From the IMG/VR virus record IMGVR_UViG_3300030116_004829, positions 1 through 56,124 of that record: a stretch of 56,124 nucleotides of DNA; one strand, given 5' to 3'. Position 1 is the stretch's first letter. Every line of letters begins with the position of its first letter. The stretch comes from a virus. Below are positions 46,905-55,880 of this stretch, piece after piece. The position numbers and the translations under genes were made by a program. Under the pieces are notes generated by a model that had not been told where the DNA came from, did no database searches, and saw nothing but the letters and a program-made list of their open reading frames with translations.

Positions 46905-47735
46905 TTAATGTTTCTTTCTATTTTCTAACTTTTTTGTATTTGTTAATGATTGTTTGTCTAATAATGTAAAACCTCTGCGATTAGCAAATATTTCTGGATC
47001 TTTTTCCCATTTATCTGCGCAAGCTTCTAACCAACGCATTGTCATTTCATGAGTAGGTGCTTTGTTATTTTTCATTAATTCATTTTCAGCTTGTAAATAA
47101 GCAAATACTTCTGCTTGTGCTTGAGCACCATTAATCCCTAAATCAAATATATATATCATGTTTCCTTCATCTATAACTCCACCTCTTGGTCTAGCACTAG
47201 TCAAAGCTTGTTTCATAGCTGTCATTATATGATATCTGTTTTCTTCTCTCTCATACATTTCCTCTGTTATTTCATCGACACCTAAATGTTTTAACAAAGA
47301 ATTATATTGATTAATAAAAAAATTTAGTTTTCGTATAGCACCTTGTACAGAGTTTTGTGCATTTACAGAATGTGTTTGCATTTCTAGTATTTCTACTTCT
47401 AACATCTCACGATCTAAATCATCTTTACACTCTAATAATTCACGCTGTTTTATTTTTAATTCTACAGCTTTTTTCTGCAGATTTATTTGTGCTTCTTGTA
47501 AAGCACTTTTAGTTTTATCTACTTCAGCCAAAGTATGTTTGATAGAACGTATTGGTGTTATAGCAGTAACATCTAATGTAACACCCATAAATTGAGAATG
47601 TGACTTATAAAAATTGCTAGATGCCTGTTGTATCATAGGCATATTTTTATCTATGTTTTTTAACATAGTTTTATACTCTGGTTTCACTTCAGACAAAGTT
47701 GTTTGTATGTTTTTTATAACAAGTTCAGTTTTCAT
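46905..47735 (-). CDS. Long coiled-coil protein of unknown function
   Basis: This protein has 276 residues. Residues 70-135 form a strong coiled coil (ALQEAQINLQKKAVELKIKQ then RELLECKDDLDREMLEVEIL). A C-terminal domain includes GGVIDEGNMIYIFDLGINGA and HEMTMRWLEACADKWEKDPE. It is one base after the ParB-like gene and one base before the holin. It may be a minor tail part or a host-directed late protein. No family recognised. Confidence 0.55.
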   Translation of the reverse strand: MKTELVIKNIQTTLSEVKPEYKTMLKNIDKNMPMIQQASSNFYKSHSQFMGVTLDVTAITPIRSIKHTLAEVDKTKSALQEAQINLQKKAVELKIKQRELLECKDDLDREMLEVEILEMQTHSVNAQNSVQGAIRKLNFFINQYNSLLKHLGVDEITEEMYEREENRYHIMTAMKQALTSARPRGGVIDEGNMIYIFDLGINGAQAQAEVFAYLQAENELMKNNKAPTHEMTMRWLEACADKWEKDPEIFANRRGFTLLDKQSLTNTKKLENRKKH

Positions 47736-48092
47736 TTATTCCTCTTTAAATTGTATATCTGCATCCCATAAGTCTACATCATTAGGCAAAACACATTGTT
47801 CTGGTTTAAGCTTTTCATAGTTTAAATAATTTTTTTTAGAATACAAAATACATTTTACTTTTTTATAATTTAAATTATTAAGTGCTTGAAGTCTTTGATT
47901 TCCTACATCTACTACATAACCTTTGTTAGTTTCTGAAACAAACAATGGATTTTTTAATCCTTCTTTTTCTATAGATTCTGTTAATTTATTTAACATTTTA
48001 ATCCTTCTAGGATATTTTTCCCACCATTCTTTATTTCTATTAACTCCGTATAATAATTTTTTAACTGGTAATTCAACGCTATAATAATTCAT
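47736..48092 (-). CDS. ParB N-terminal-domain-like protein
   Basis: This protein has 118 residues. LTESIEKEGLKNPLFVSE, GYVVDVGNQRLQALNNLNYK and VKCILY follow the ParB/Srx fold: a helix, a strand pair and the G-N-x-R-x-x-A-L box (64-71, Gln for the usual His/Glu). There is no DNA-binding HTH or dimerisation part. Such stand-alone domains can bind nucleotides (CTP in ParB) or act as nucleases. It is odd among tail and lysis genes. Its start overlaps the gene before by one base. Confidence 0.65.
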   Translation of the reverse strand: MNYYSVELPVKKLLYGVNRNKEWWEKYPRRIKMLNKLTESIEKEGLKNPLFVSETNKGYVVDVGNQRLQALNNLNYKKVKCILYSKKNYLNYEKLKPEQCVLPNDVDLWDADIQFKEE

Positions 48093-48436
48093 TATCCACC
48101 ATTTAATGTTGTTAAATCATTCCAAATTTTTGTAGCATGAGTTTCTGGAACGAAATTTTCACTTTCTCCTTCTGCATTTATTTGTTTCCATTTCATAGCA
48201 TTGTTCATGTCTGTAAGATAAATTATTAAATCATCTTTACTGGCGATCTCTCCTTCAGAACCAGATATATCTGCACCATCATCTGCTATTCCAAGAAAAA
48301 TATTATCTCTTGGACTTTTTGTACTATTATCTTTAACAGGATACATACCACCTGTTCCTTGAAGCACACCAAACTTTAGAAAAGTTGGAATTGTACCTTC
48401 GGCTGTTAATCTATATTTAACTACTTTATATGCCAT
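48092..48436 (-). CDS. Small tail-associated protein
   Basis: This 114-residue protein begins MAYKVVKYRLTAEGTIPTFL and has GGMYPVKDNSTKSPRDNIFL, GIADDGADI and a beta/acidic end. It lies directly after a large tail fibre gene and could be a fibre chaperone or attachment protein. No family recognised. Confidence 0.55.
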   Translation of the reverse strand: MAYKVVKYRLTAEGTIPTFLKFGVLQGTGGMYPVKDNSTKSPRDNIFLGIADDGADISGSEGEIASKDDLIIYLTDMNNAMKWKQINAEGESENFVPETHATKIWNDLTTLNGG

Positions 48437-48445
48437 TTTTACTAC

Positions 48446-50494
48446 CTATTGTGCTATTGCGTAAAAAAAGTATGATCCAGTTGTAAATCCACTAGCTATC
48501 TGAAAACCACTGCTAAGTGGATCAATAAAATCTGTATTTGTAACTTCTGCATCTTGTGTATTCATTAAAAAATAAGGATCATTACCAGATACAATACCTC
48601 TGGCACTATCCCACAAATACCAATCACCAGTACTATCTGTTCTTTTAACAATAACTAATGATGACCCAGAGCTAAATCCACAATCTACATCTGTACTACT
48701 TCCATTAGTATGACTAAATGTTCCCACTTTACTAATACCTGCAAGTGTTGCAAATAAACAAGCTAAATAGGTACTAGTGCTATTATTTACAAAGTAATCT
48801 GCACTAACTGAAAATACACTTGATGTAGGACCAGTATCACTCATAATTGCTTCATCAACTTCTGCTGCATTTGTATCTAAATAAAGTGTAGTATCATTTG
48901 TTGCAGTTGCATTCGGTAAATGAAGTGAAGTTACAACCCAACCTCTTGTAGCTCCTGCGTCAGATGTTCTTAACTTTATCCAAATCATGTCTGGAACAAC
49001 ACCTAAGTTGTGAGTAATTGTCCTACCATCTGATCCATTCCCATCATATGTAATCACATCAAAAAATCCTGGTGCTCTTCTCCATGCATAACCATATTGA
49101 TTTTGAGTCCAAATAGAATTTGAAACCCATTTATTATTATAATCCATTCCCCATCCATAAGATGTACCACTAAAAGTAGTTCGAGAAGTATCATTATTGG
49201 TTCTTAAATAGTTACCACTAGTTTCTGTTTGTCCCATAAGTCTAGGAACAACAGGTATATTATCTGAACCACCAGATGTGTTAGGATTCAAAATCAGATC
49301 AACAGGAAAATTAGTTGTATAATCTCTAGCACCACTCGCACCAGATAGAGCTTCAACTGCAAACACACTAGCTCTCGTTGTAGGTGTTTTCATTGGTCCT
49401 CTTCGAATTGCGACATACACGTAAGAAGATCCAGCTGCATTGCTAAAATACCAAGATCCTTTTACTTTAAAACCTGTAGAAGTAGGTTCTAATACATCAT
49501 CTTGTGAATCTTCTGCATTAACAGCATCAGCAAAAAGACCTGCATCTTTAGCAGTTGTAAGTCCTCTAATGTTATCAAACATTATCCAACCTGCTGCACC
49601 TCCTACTGAACGCTTTATCATAATCCATTGTGGCTCAAATCCTAAAGTTATATTAGCATCACCACCTGATCCATTGTAAGTTCCACATTGTATCATACCA
49701 TCTGAAGTCGTATCATGTCCAAAAAGATATAATATGTATTCTGCACCACTACCATTAACTGAATTATATTGTGCTACTGTAACTTCTGTGGATGTCGGCT
49801 CTGTATTGTACCAAGGCTCATCTGAAGTTGTAACATTATCAGTTGTATTAAGTTTTAAATATTTAGTTGCTCCTGGACCTCTATGGTAACAATACCAAGG
49901 CTCACCATTAGCATCTATTCTTTTCACTATCATAAATCCTGGAACAGCACCTAAATTATGACTGATAGTTCTTCCTGCTGTTCCATTTCCTGTATATTTT
50001 ACCATATCAAAAAACTTTGGTGCTTTTCTAAATGTCCAAGCTACATAGTCATTTGAACTTGAATTAATTTGATTGTCGGATGTGTTTAAGCTCCAGCCTG
50101 TGCTTGTAAATGCTTGCCCAAAGAAAGCTCCATCACTTCCATTAGTAGTAGAAGTTCGGAGAATCATGCCATTCCCTCTTTCAGTGTCAAATAAATTGTG
50201 ATATTCAGCTATATCACGACCTTTATGCCATACCAATCCACCTTCACCAGTAAGGTTAACATTATTAGTAACAGTTAAAGAGCCACTAGCACCTGTATAA
50301 ACATCAATACTAAATATATTTTCTATATGTTTAGATGTATTTTCATTTCCTGCTGTTGGCCAAAGACTTTGTTTGTTAAGCATTTCAGCTTCACTTAATG
50401 TCCATATTCCTGAAGCAGAAGTATCTTGAAAGTTATCAGCAGGAATAGTTTTTGTTTCGTCTGCTGTAATTAATCCACCTAAATATCTTGTCAT
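48446..50494 (-). CDS. Tail fibre protein with DUF7483-like repeats
   Basis: This protein has 682 residues. A repeat unit starts with YTGNGTAGRTISHNLGAVPG then FMIVKR, and recurs as YNGSGGDANITLGFEPQWIM (about 270), YDGNGSDGRTITHNLGVVPD (about 485) and FSHTNGSSTDVDCGFSSGSS (about 610). Each unit continues with a W-x-x-x-D/H strand and a 'STGFxV' end. I know such units from marine-phage tail fibres (DUF7483-type). They are receptor-facing adhesins and are probably variable between strains. The stop overlaps nothing unusual; the N-terminus (MTRYLGGLITADETK) should attach to the tail. Confidence 0.7.
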   Translation of the reverse strand: MTRYLGGLITADETKTIPADNFQDTSASGIWTLSEAEMLNKQSLWPTAGNENTSKHIENIFSIDVYTGASGSLTVTNNVNLTGEGGLVWHKGRDIAEYHNLFDTERGNGMILRTSTTNGSDGAFFGQAFTSTGWSLNTSDNQINSSSNDYVAWTFRKAPKFFDMVKYTGNGTAGRTISHNLGAVPGFMIVKRIDANGEPWYCYHRGPGATKYLKLNTTDNVTTSDEPWYNTEPTSTEVTVAQYNSVNGSGAEYILYLFGHDTTSDGMIQCGTYNGSGGDANITLGFEPQWIMIKRSVGGAAGWIMFDNIRGLTTAKDAGLFADAVNAEDSQDDVLEPTSTGFKVKGSWYFSNAAGSSYVYVAIRRGPMKTPTTRASVFAVEALSGASGARDYTTNFPVDLILNPNTSGGSDNIPVVPRLMGQTETSGNYLRTNNDTSRTTFSGTSYGWGMDYNNKWVSNSIWTQNQYGYAWRRAPGFFDVITYDGNGSDGRTITHNLGVVPDMIWIKLRTSDAGATRGWVVTSLHLPNATATNDTTLYLDTNAAEVDEAIMSDTGPTSSVFSVSADYFVNNSTSTYLACLFATLAGISKVGTFSHTNGSSTDVDCGFSSGSSLVIVKRTDSTGDWYLWDSARGIVSGNDPYFLMNTQDAEVTNTDFIDPLSSGFQIASGFTTGSYFFYAIAQ

Positions 50495-51477
50495 TATGCT
50501 AATCCTCCATGAGATGACGAAACACCAGAACTTCCTGAAAGATACCCTCTAGCATTTACTAAGTCACCAAAATCTGTTGCATTCCCTAGTGAAGTTATAA
50601 CTACTTGGTCTATTGTGTTTACATAAGTAGTACCTGATGCAATCCCACCTGCCCAAACACCTATTGTCTTTCCAGAAGCAGATGTAACTGTATATCTCGC
50701 TTGTGTTAAATCGCCAAAATCTGTGGCATTAGAAGCACTAGCCATTGTAATATAATCAATTACATTTGAATAAGATCCTGCTGCATAACCACCACCAAAA
50801 ATACCTCTTGTAGCATTAGAAACACCACCAAAACCATAATCAGATCTTGTTAAGTCTCCAAAGTCACTGGCATTACCTTCTGATGCTATTGTAACAAAAT
50901 CAATTACATTTACAGTGGCTGCTGTTCCACCTGCCCATATTCCTCTTGTTGGAGAAGAACAAGATGCTCTATAACTTTTCGTAACTGTCAAGTCTCCGAA
51001 ATCTGAGGAATTTGATAAAATGTTAAGAGTAACAAAATCAATTATATTAACTGTGCTTGCTGCATTTTCTCCTGAACCATAAAGACCTCTTGTATGATTA
51101 GATGCACAAGCTGCATTTTGCCTAACTGTCGTTAAATCTCCAAAATCTTGACCATTCCCTGCTGAAGCAAAAGTTACATATTCCAATGTATTAACAGCAT
51201 AATTTGGAGCACCTGTTTGTCCTAAACTATAAACTGCCCTTGTTGTATTACCTGCTGCACCAACAGCATAAGCACCTGTACTCATGTCACCAAAATCACT
51301 AGCATTGCCTGTGCTTGCTAAGTTCCTTTGATCAATATAATTCTGTCCACCAGAACCTGCTGATCCACCAAAGAACAAAGCAATTTGTTGAAATATTTCT
51401 GGTGGATTAGACCAAAGACTTCCTTGTTGAGCAACACCTTGTTGTCTTAAATCCCATACTCCAGAATAATTAGGCAT
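50494..51477 (-). CDS. Tail fibre with six FGDL repeats
   Basis: ATG 51477 (TAATG coupling) gives 327 residues; the frame extends upstream without leader. After MPNYSGVWDLRQQGVAQQ come six units of about 47 residues, each with NVIDYITMASASNATDFGDL and a TRGIFGGG-type strand. They look like blades of a beta-propeller or a kelch-like fold. The end, SSSHGGLA, matches that of the next fibre. It is a paralogue of 51477-52667 without its Fn3 domain. Likely a host-recognition part. Confidence 0.65.
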   Translation of the reverse strand: MPNYSGVWDLRQQGVAQQGSLWSNPPEIFQQIALFFGGSAGSGGQNYIDQRNLASTGNASDFGDMSTGAYAVGAAGNTTRAVYSLGQTGAPNYAVNTLEYVTFASAGNGQDFGDLTTVRQNAACASNHTRGLYGSGENAASTVNIIDFVTLNILSNSSDFGDLTVTKSYRASCSSPTRGIWAGGTAATVNVIDFVTIASEGNASDFGDLTRSDYGFGGVSNATRGIFGGGYAAGSYSNVIDYITMASASNATDFGDLTQARYTVTSASGKTIGVWAGGIASGTTYVNTIDQVVITSLGNATDFGDLVNARGYLSGSSGVSSSHGGLA

Positions 51478-52667
51478 TATTGCAATCCTCCATGAGAAGT
51501 TGAAAAACAAGAAAGTCCATTTGTTTCAGCGTTTGTTAAGTCACCAAAATCACTAGCATTGCCTAATGAAGCTATGGTAATATAATCAATTCCAGTGCTA
51601 TTGCCTACATATTCACCTGCAATTAAAGCTCTTGTGTTTGAACAGCCTGAAGCATGATAACGTACAGAGTTTGTTAAGTCACCAAAATCAGTTCCATTAG
51701 ATGCTGCTGCAATAGTAATATATTCTATAATATTTAGTTGCCCACTTCCTGCATCACCACCTGAAATTATACCTCTTGTTGAACTCGAGCAACTAGCTGT
51801 ACCATTCCTACCTACAGTTAAGTCACCAAAATCGGTGGAATTGCCTAAACTCATAATTGTAACATAATCTATTACATTTATAGAAGTTTGCCCACCACTA
51901 AATACAGCTCTTGTCGGAGAAGCACAACCTGATACTATAACTCTCGCTGTAAGTAAATTACCAAAGTCAGAAGCATTGCCTTCACTTGCAATAGTAACAT
52001 ATTCTATAGTATCTGATGCAGCATATGATGAATTAAAACCTTGAGTAAAAACACCTCTTGTACCATTACCACCACCTGCTCCAGATTGAGCACTAGTTAC
52101 ACTTAGTTCTCCAAAATTTGTACCTGCTCCTGCACTTGCAAGATTTAATTTTTCAATTTTTCTAGATGATGCTGCAGAAGTATTAGCATCATAACCACAC
52201 TGCACTCCTCTAGTTGCAGATGAAGCTGTTGGAGGATAATATGCTGCATATTGCATTGCATATCCCCAATCAGTAGTATTACCTAAAGAAGAAATGTTTG
52301 AATAAAAAACATTAACAGTTGTCCTGCCAAGCCAAAATACTCTAGGGATTGGAGGAATTGCTGTAGTAGCAGAGCTATAAGGACTTGAACCAAAAGCATT
52401 GTTCGCAAGACCTGTAACAGAATAGCTTGTGCCATTTGTTAATCCAGTTATGGTTATAGGACTTGTCGCACTTGTTGTTCCTGTAGATACACCACTTGCT
52501 ATTATTGTCGCTGTATAAGAGCTAATAGCACCACCACCCACATCTGATGGATTAGTAAAAGCAACTTGAAGTTGAGAATCTCCTGTTGTAACACTTATTT
52601 CAGGTGCATCTGGTGCTCTTAGTTGGTCAAAGCCACCTATTAAACCACCTTTGTTACGAGTACCCAT
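51477..52667 (-). CDS. Tail fibre with Fn3 domain and six FGDL repeats
   Basis: This protein has 396 residues. Residues 15-105 are a fibronectin type III domain (APDAPEISVTTGDSQLQVAF, GLTNGTSYSVTGLANNAFGS). Then six units of about 45-50 residues with FGDL- or FGNL-type cores and N-x-I-D-Y-V-T-I strands, ending in TSHGGLQ. The repeats match those of the neighbouring paralogue. Fn3 domains are common in phage surface proteins and may bind sugars. Likely host recognition. Confidence 0.7.
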   Translation of the reverse strand: MGTRNKGGLIGGFDQLRAPDAPEISVTTGDSQLQVAFTNPSDVGGGAISSYTATIIASGVSTGTTSATSPITITGLTNGTSYSVTGLANNAFGSSPYSSATTAIPPIPRVFWLGRTTVNVFYSNISSLGNTTDWGYAMQYAAYYPPTASSATRGVQCGYDANTSAASSRKIEKLNLASAGAGTNFGELSVTSAQSGAGGGNGTRGVFTQGFNSSYAASDTIEYVTIASEGNASDFGNLLTARVIVSGCASPTRAVFSGGQTSINVIDYVTIMSLGNSTDFGDLTVGRNGTASCSSSTRGIISGGDAGSGQLNIIEYITIAAASNGTDFGDLTNSVRYHASGCSNTRALIAGEYVGNSTGIDYITIASLGNASDFGDLTNAETNGLSCFSTSHGGLQ

Positions 52668-52677
52668 TTAAAATCCT

Positions 52678-53052
52678 TTAGCTTAATTCCTCATATGTAA
52701 TTGTACAAGCTAAATCATTTGCTGCACTTGCTGTAACTCCAATAGAAGTATCTTCCTCTAAATATAAACCCATATTTTTATCTATTACCACTAATGAAGC
52801 ATCAGCAGGTACTGAAATTGTAGAAGCTAATAATACAGCTGTTCCTGCAATATCATCTTGTGGATAAATCCCTACAGTTATTGTAGCTGCATTTGTACCA
52901 TCTACATTTGCGACTACCAATGAATTTACTTTTATTACTTTGCCAGACGATGCTGTATTTTCTAATAATTTAGTTGCACTTGTTGTAGACAACAAAAGTG
53001 TATCTGTTTTTGCTGTAATTGTTGCAACATTTACTATATTTGGTGCTGCCAT
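52678..53052 (-). CDS. Small beta-rich tail protein
   Basis: This 124-residue protein has strand-rich sections such as KVIKVNSLVVANVDGTNAAT and ITVGIYPQDDIAG and ends in an acidic beta pair. The layout (small Ig-like unit before fibre genes) suggests a collar or fibre-attachment protein. It resembles 43208-43531 in size and composition. The function is inferred. Confidence 0.55.
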   Translation of the reverse strand: MAAPNIVNVATITAKTDTLLLSTTSATKLLENTASSGKVIKVNSLVVANVDGTNAATITVGIYPQDDIAGTAVLLASTISVPADASLVVIDKNMGLYLEEDTSIGVTASAANDLACTITYEELS

Positions 53053-53066
53053 TTTTTATCTCCTTG

Positions 53067-53540
53067 TTATCCAAATACCATTGCCATTGCGATTGCTTTT
53101 CCAGTAGTGGCAGCTGATGAAGATATTCCTGCATCTTGAACTGCAGCTCCTGCACCTGCTCCATCTAAATAAACTATTCTTATTTCATTAGGAACAATTG
53201 TGACTTCATTTCCAGAACCTTGTTTTATAATTATGTTCTGACTGCCACTAGTCGCATTTTCAATTATGTGAACTCTTTTTAAAGTGTTTGGACCAATTGT
53301 AATTGTACAAGCAGAATCTAATGTGCCAGTGTATTTAATATACATTGCTCTTGCTTCATCTGCTGAACCATCTGCAACAGTACTAGCATGAGTGTCTGCA
53401 TTGGTTGTTATGGCTTCTGTTCCATATCCAACTGCCTGACCTATTAATTCAAGATTGGTATTTGTGGATGTACCCCAAGTACCAGATTCTGCACCAGTTG
53501 CAATTTCTTTTAATCTTAAATTATTTACATATGTTGCCAT
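53067..53540 (-). CDS. Virion structural protein
   Basis: This protein has 157 residues and begins MATYVNNLRLKEIATGAESG then TWGTSTNTNLELIG, an opening common in tail-fibre N-terminal or short virion proteins of marine phages. The rest has HIIENATSGSQNIIIKQGSG and VTIVPNEIRIVYLDGAGAGA, a beta sandwich by pattern. Its start shares one base with the previous stop. Confidence 0.6.
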   Translation of the reverse strand: MATYVNNLRLKEIATGAESGTWGTSTNTNLELIGQAVGYGTEAITTNADTHASTVADGSADEARAMYIKYTGTLDSACTITIGPNTLKRVHIIENATSGSQNIIIKQGSGNEVTIVPNEIRIVYLDGAGAGAAVQDAGISSSAATTGKAIAMAMVFG

Positions 53541-53977
53541 TAATCTATCCTAACTATCGCATTGCTTGCAGTCGCAGCAGGAAAAACTATTTTAAAAGTA
53601 CCACCTGCAACAGTAAAATCTCCACCGAAATTTAAAACTGCGATTGCACCTCTAGAATTTGATGAAGAATCTCCTAGAGTTTTATTATAAATTAAAGCAC
53701 CTCTTGCAGTGAAAGTAGCAGTAGTCCATTCTGGATCAGCTGCATCGAATACACCACTTGTACTATTTTCTGTCACTGCTTTACTTGATAAAGCAACTCC
53801 ACCTGCTGAATAGCCAGTTCCACTAACTTCATTAGATGTAGTGTAACCATCTGTGGCTGCATCTAAAGATGCAGAACTAGTATAAAGTGCGATATGAATT
53901 GTATCTGTATCCAGATGATGATCACCTAGTAACAAATCTTTTTTGAACAATGTACACATTGCTTGAGTTATAGCCAT
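53540..53977 (-). CDS. Virion structural protein
   Basis: This 145-residue protein includes TDTIHIALYTSSASLDAATD, YTTSNEVSGTGYSAGGVALS, ATFTARGALIYNKTLGDSSS and GTFKIVFPAATASNAIVRID. This form, with the 'HIALYT ... Y ... GGVAL' order, is known from small tail or connector-associated proteins of many phages, with no assigned job. It is two bases after the connector-like gene. Confidence 0.65.
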   Translation of the reverse strand: MAITQAMCTLFKKDLLLGDHHLDTDTIHIALYTSSASLDAATDGYTTSNEVSGTGYSAGGVALSSKAVTENSTSGVFDAADPEWTTATFTARGALIYNKTLGDSSSNSRGAIAVLNFGGDFTVAGGTFKIVFPAATASNAIVRID

Positions 53978-53979
53978 TT

Positions 53980-54603
53980 TTAAATACCTCCGTCGTATTC
54001 TGCTGCATAATTACGTTGCATTTCTTGAGCAAACAAATTTACAGCTTCTTCAAATTGAGTTTTATATAATTGTAGCGTTTCTCCTGCTTTAAGGAAAGCA
54101 GAACTTTCATAAAGTGCTGCTGACAATAAAACATTTGGAGCGTTAGTGTCAATCCAAGTGTTTGCATTGCTTGAACTTAAACCAGTTTCAGGAGCAATAA
54201 AATCAACTTGGTAAGCAAGATCAGCAGATGGTGTTGGAGCAATTGTAATTATTGTTCCGTCATCACCTGAAGATTTAGTGCTATACATTATTGGTGTTCC
54301 TGTGTTAGAAGAATTTGGCCAATAATCTCTTAAATAAGAATCAACTCTATGATTCAAATAAACTTTATTGCTAGAATCAGTAATACAAACTTGTCTTATC
54401 ATTCTAGCGTTTGCAATAGTATATTCTGATGTGTTTGTAATTAATGTTCCTGTAAATGTATTTCTAAAACAAGGTAGATTAGGCAACCTTTGGAATACCA
54501 TAGATTCAGCTTGAGCTATTATATCATCAATAGATGCAACAAACTCTGAACCATCATTTTCAATAAAATTTTGTATTTTAGTTTTTAAAGTTGTATAGCT
54601 CAT
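53980..54603 (-). CDS. Second head-tail connector-like protein
   Basis: This protein has 207 residues: MSYTTLKTKIQNFIENDGSE, helical IDDIIAQAESMVFQRLPNLP, a strand TSEYTIANARMIRQVCITDS, YLRDYWPNSSNTGTPIMYST, and a long C-terminal helix. The Y-L-x-x-Y-W-P ... G-x-P-x-x-Y order parallels the connector at the join (1-589), so both may stack below the portal. It overlaps the cupredoxin-type gene by one base. Confidence 0.6.
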   Translation of the reverse strand: MSYTTLKTKIQNFIENDGSEFVASIDDIIAQAESMVFQRLPNLPCFRNTFTGTLITNTSEYTIANARMIRQVCITDSSNKVYLNHRVDSYLRDYWPNSSNTGTPIMYSTKSSGDDGTIITIAPTPSADLAYQVDFIAPETGLSSSNANTWIDTNAPNVLLSAALYESSAFLKAGETLQLYKTQFEEAVNLFAQEMQRNYAAEYDGGI

Positions 54604-55880
54604 TAATTACCCCAAGTTCCATCACCCCAAGTACCAGAACCCCATTCTTGATTTACTGTTACTGATTCATCACCTACACCACCAGTGCCACCAAGCCCAG
54701 TTTCAGCTATTGTAACAACAACTGCCTCATTGCCTACGCCACCTGTTCCACCTAATCCAGTTTCATTTATACTTAATTGTACACTTTCGTCATTTGTTTC
54801 TCCTGGATTACCTGCTCTACCAGTTCCTGCCTGACCAGTAACATCTAAATTTAAATCTGCAACAACTGTTTCATTACCTACACCACCAGTTCCTCCTGTT
54901 CCACTTACACCACCAGAACCTGCAATAATTGCTGTACCTACACCACCAGTTCCTCCTAATCCAGCTTCAATTATTGAAAGCTCAAAAGCCTCAGTTCCTA
55001 CACCACCAGTACCACCAAGTCCAGTTTCAGCTATTGAAACTTGTGGAGTTTCATTACCTACACCACCAGTTCCTCCTGGACCAGTTGGAGATGCTAATAT
55101 TCTTAAACCTTCTATACCAACTTCACCTGCACCACCTAATGACCCAACACCAATAACAGCTGCAATTTCAACAGTTGAAATCGTATCAACTACATTTATT
55201 GTATTACCCATGCCATTGCCATGAACAGTGCAATAATATTTTAATGTATCAGGTGCATCTGAAGGAACAGCAAATACAACTGTCGCACCTGAATCTCCTG
55301 CTGTTCCATTTACTGTAACTCCAGAAGTATAAGCTGCATCAGCAGATGTTCTAAATGCTAAAGGATGGCCATCATTTGTACTATCGCTTTGATCAAAAGT
55401 ATATGTAGCACCTCTTCTTAATGTAAGAACTGGATTAGTAGATCCATTTAATGCAAATTTATTACCACTACTATCTACAACAGTTACAGTATAAGTTCTA
55501 GTTCCAACACCTGCACCTGCTTCACCTAAACCACCAACACCAGTTAGAGCAAAAGATGTTTCTAAATCTGTGTTTCTAAAACCGACTTCACTTTTTCCTC
55601 CAGGAGCATTTTTACTTATAGTTCTTGGGTCTACAGACCAATCATAATTAAATCCTACAAAAATAGTTGCATTTTCAGGATCGTTGTCTGGTCTTGGATT
55701 AAATAGACTAGTTGCATCTATTACATTTTTTGCAGGAGTTAATTGTGGATGCTTTGATTCAAATTCTTCAGGCTCAACACGTAAATTATCCCATGTAGTT
55801 TTAAGTTGAGTGTATCTAACTTTAAAACCACTTCTGTCGCTTATTGCGTAAGATTTTTTGCCTTTTGCGTTTCTTGCCAT
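54603..55880 (-). CDS. Tail protein with cupredoxin-like domain and glycine repeats
   Basis: This protein has 425 residues. The N-terminal 100 residues include NVIDATSLFNPRPDNDPENA. Residues 128-232 look like a cupredoxin domain: GATYTFDQSDSTNDGHPLAF (H172) and YYCTVHGNGMG (C217, H220, M224), the full type-1 copper set. Then seven glycine-rich units of about 20 residues with G-G-T-G-G-V-G. The end, WGSGTWGDGTWGN, is a common tail motif in marine phages. It lies between the two connectors, so a tail-surface or fibre-like role is likely. Copper binding is inferred. Confidence 0.6.
   Translation of the reverse strand: MARNAKGKKSYAISDRSGFKVRYTQLKTTWDNLRVEPEEFESKHPQLTPAKNVIDATSLFNPRPDNDPENATIFVGFNYDWSVDPRTISKNAPGGKSEVGFRNTDLETSFALTGVGGLGEAGAGVGTRTYTVTVVDSSGNKFALNGSTNPVLTLRRGATYTFDQSDSTNDGHPLAFRTSADAAYTSGVTVNGTAGDSGATVVFAVPSDAPDTLKYYCTVHGNGMGNTINVVDTISTVEIAAVIGVGSLGGAGEVGIEGLRILASPTGPGGTGGVGNETPQVSIAETGLGGTGGVGTEAFELSIIEAGLGGTGGVGTAIIAGSGGVSGTGGTGGVGNETVVADLNLDVTGQAGTGRAGNPGETNDESVQLSINETGLGGTGGVGNEAVVVTIAETGLGGTGGVGDESVTVNQEWGSGTWGDGTWGN
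54650..55090. repeat. Imperfect tandem repeats coding for glycine-rich units
   Basis: Seven imperfect copies with a period near 60 bp (CCTACACCACCAGTTCCTCC-like core on the plus strand) encode the G-G-T-G-G-V-G units of the 425-aa tail protein. Copy number can change by recombination or slippage, so strains may differ here. Confidence 0.8.
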
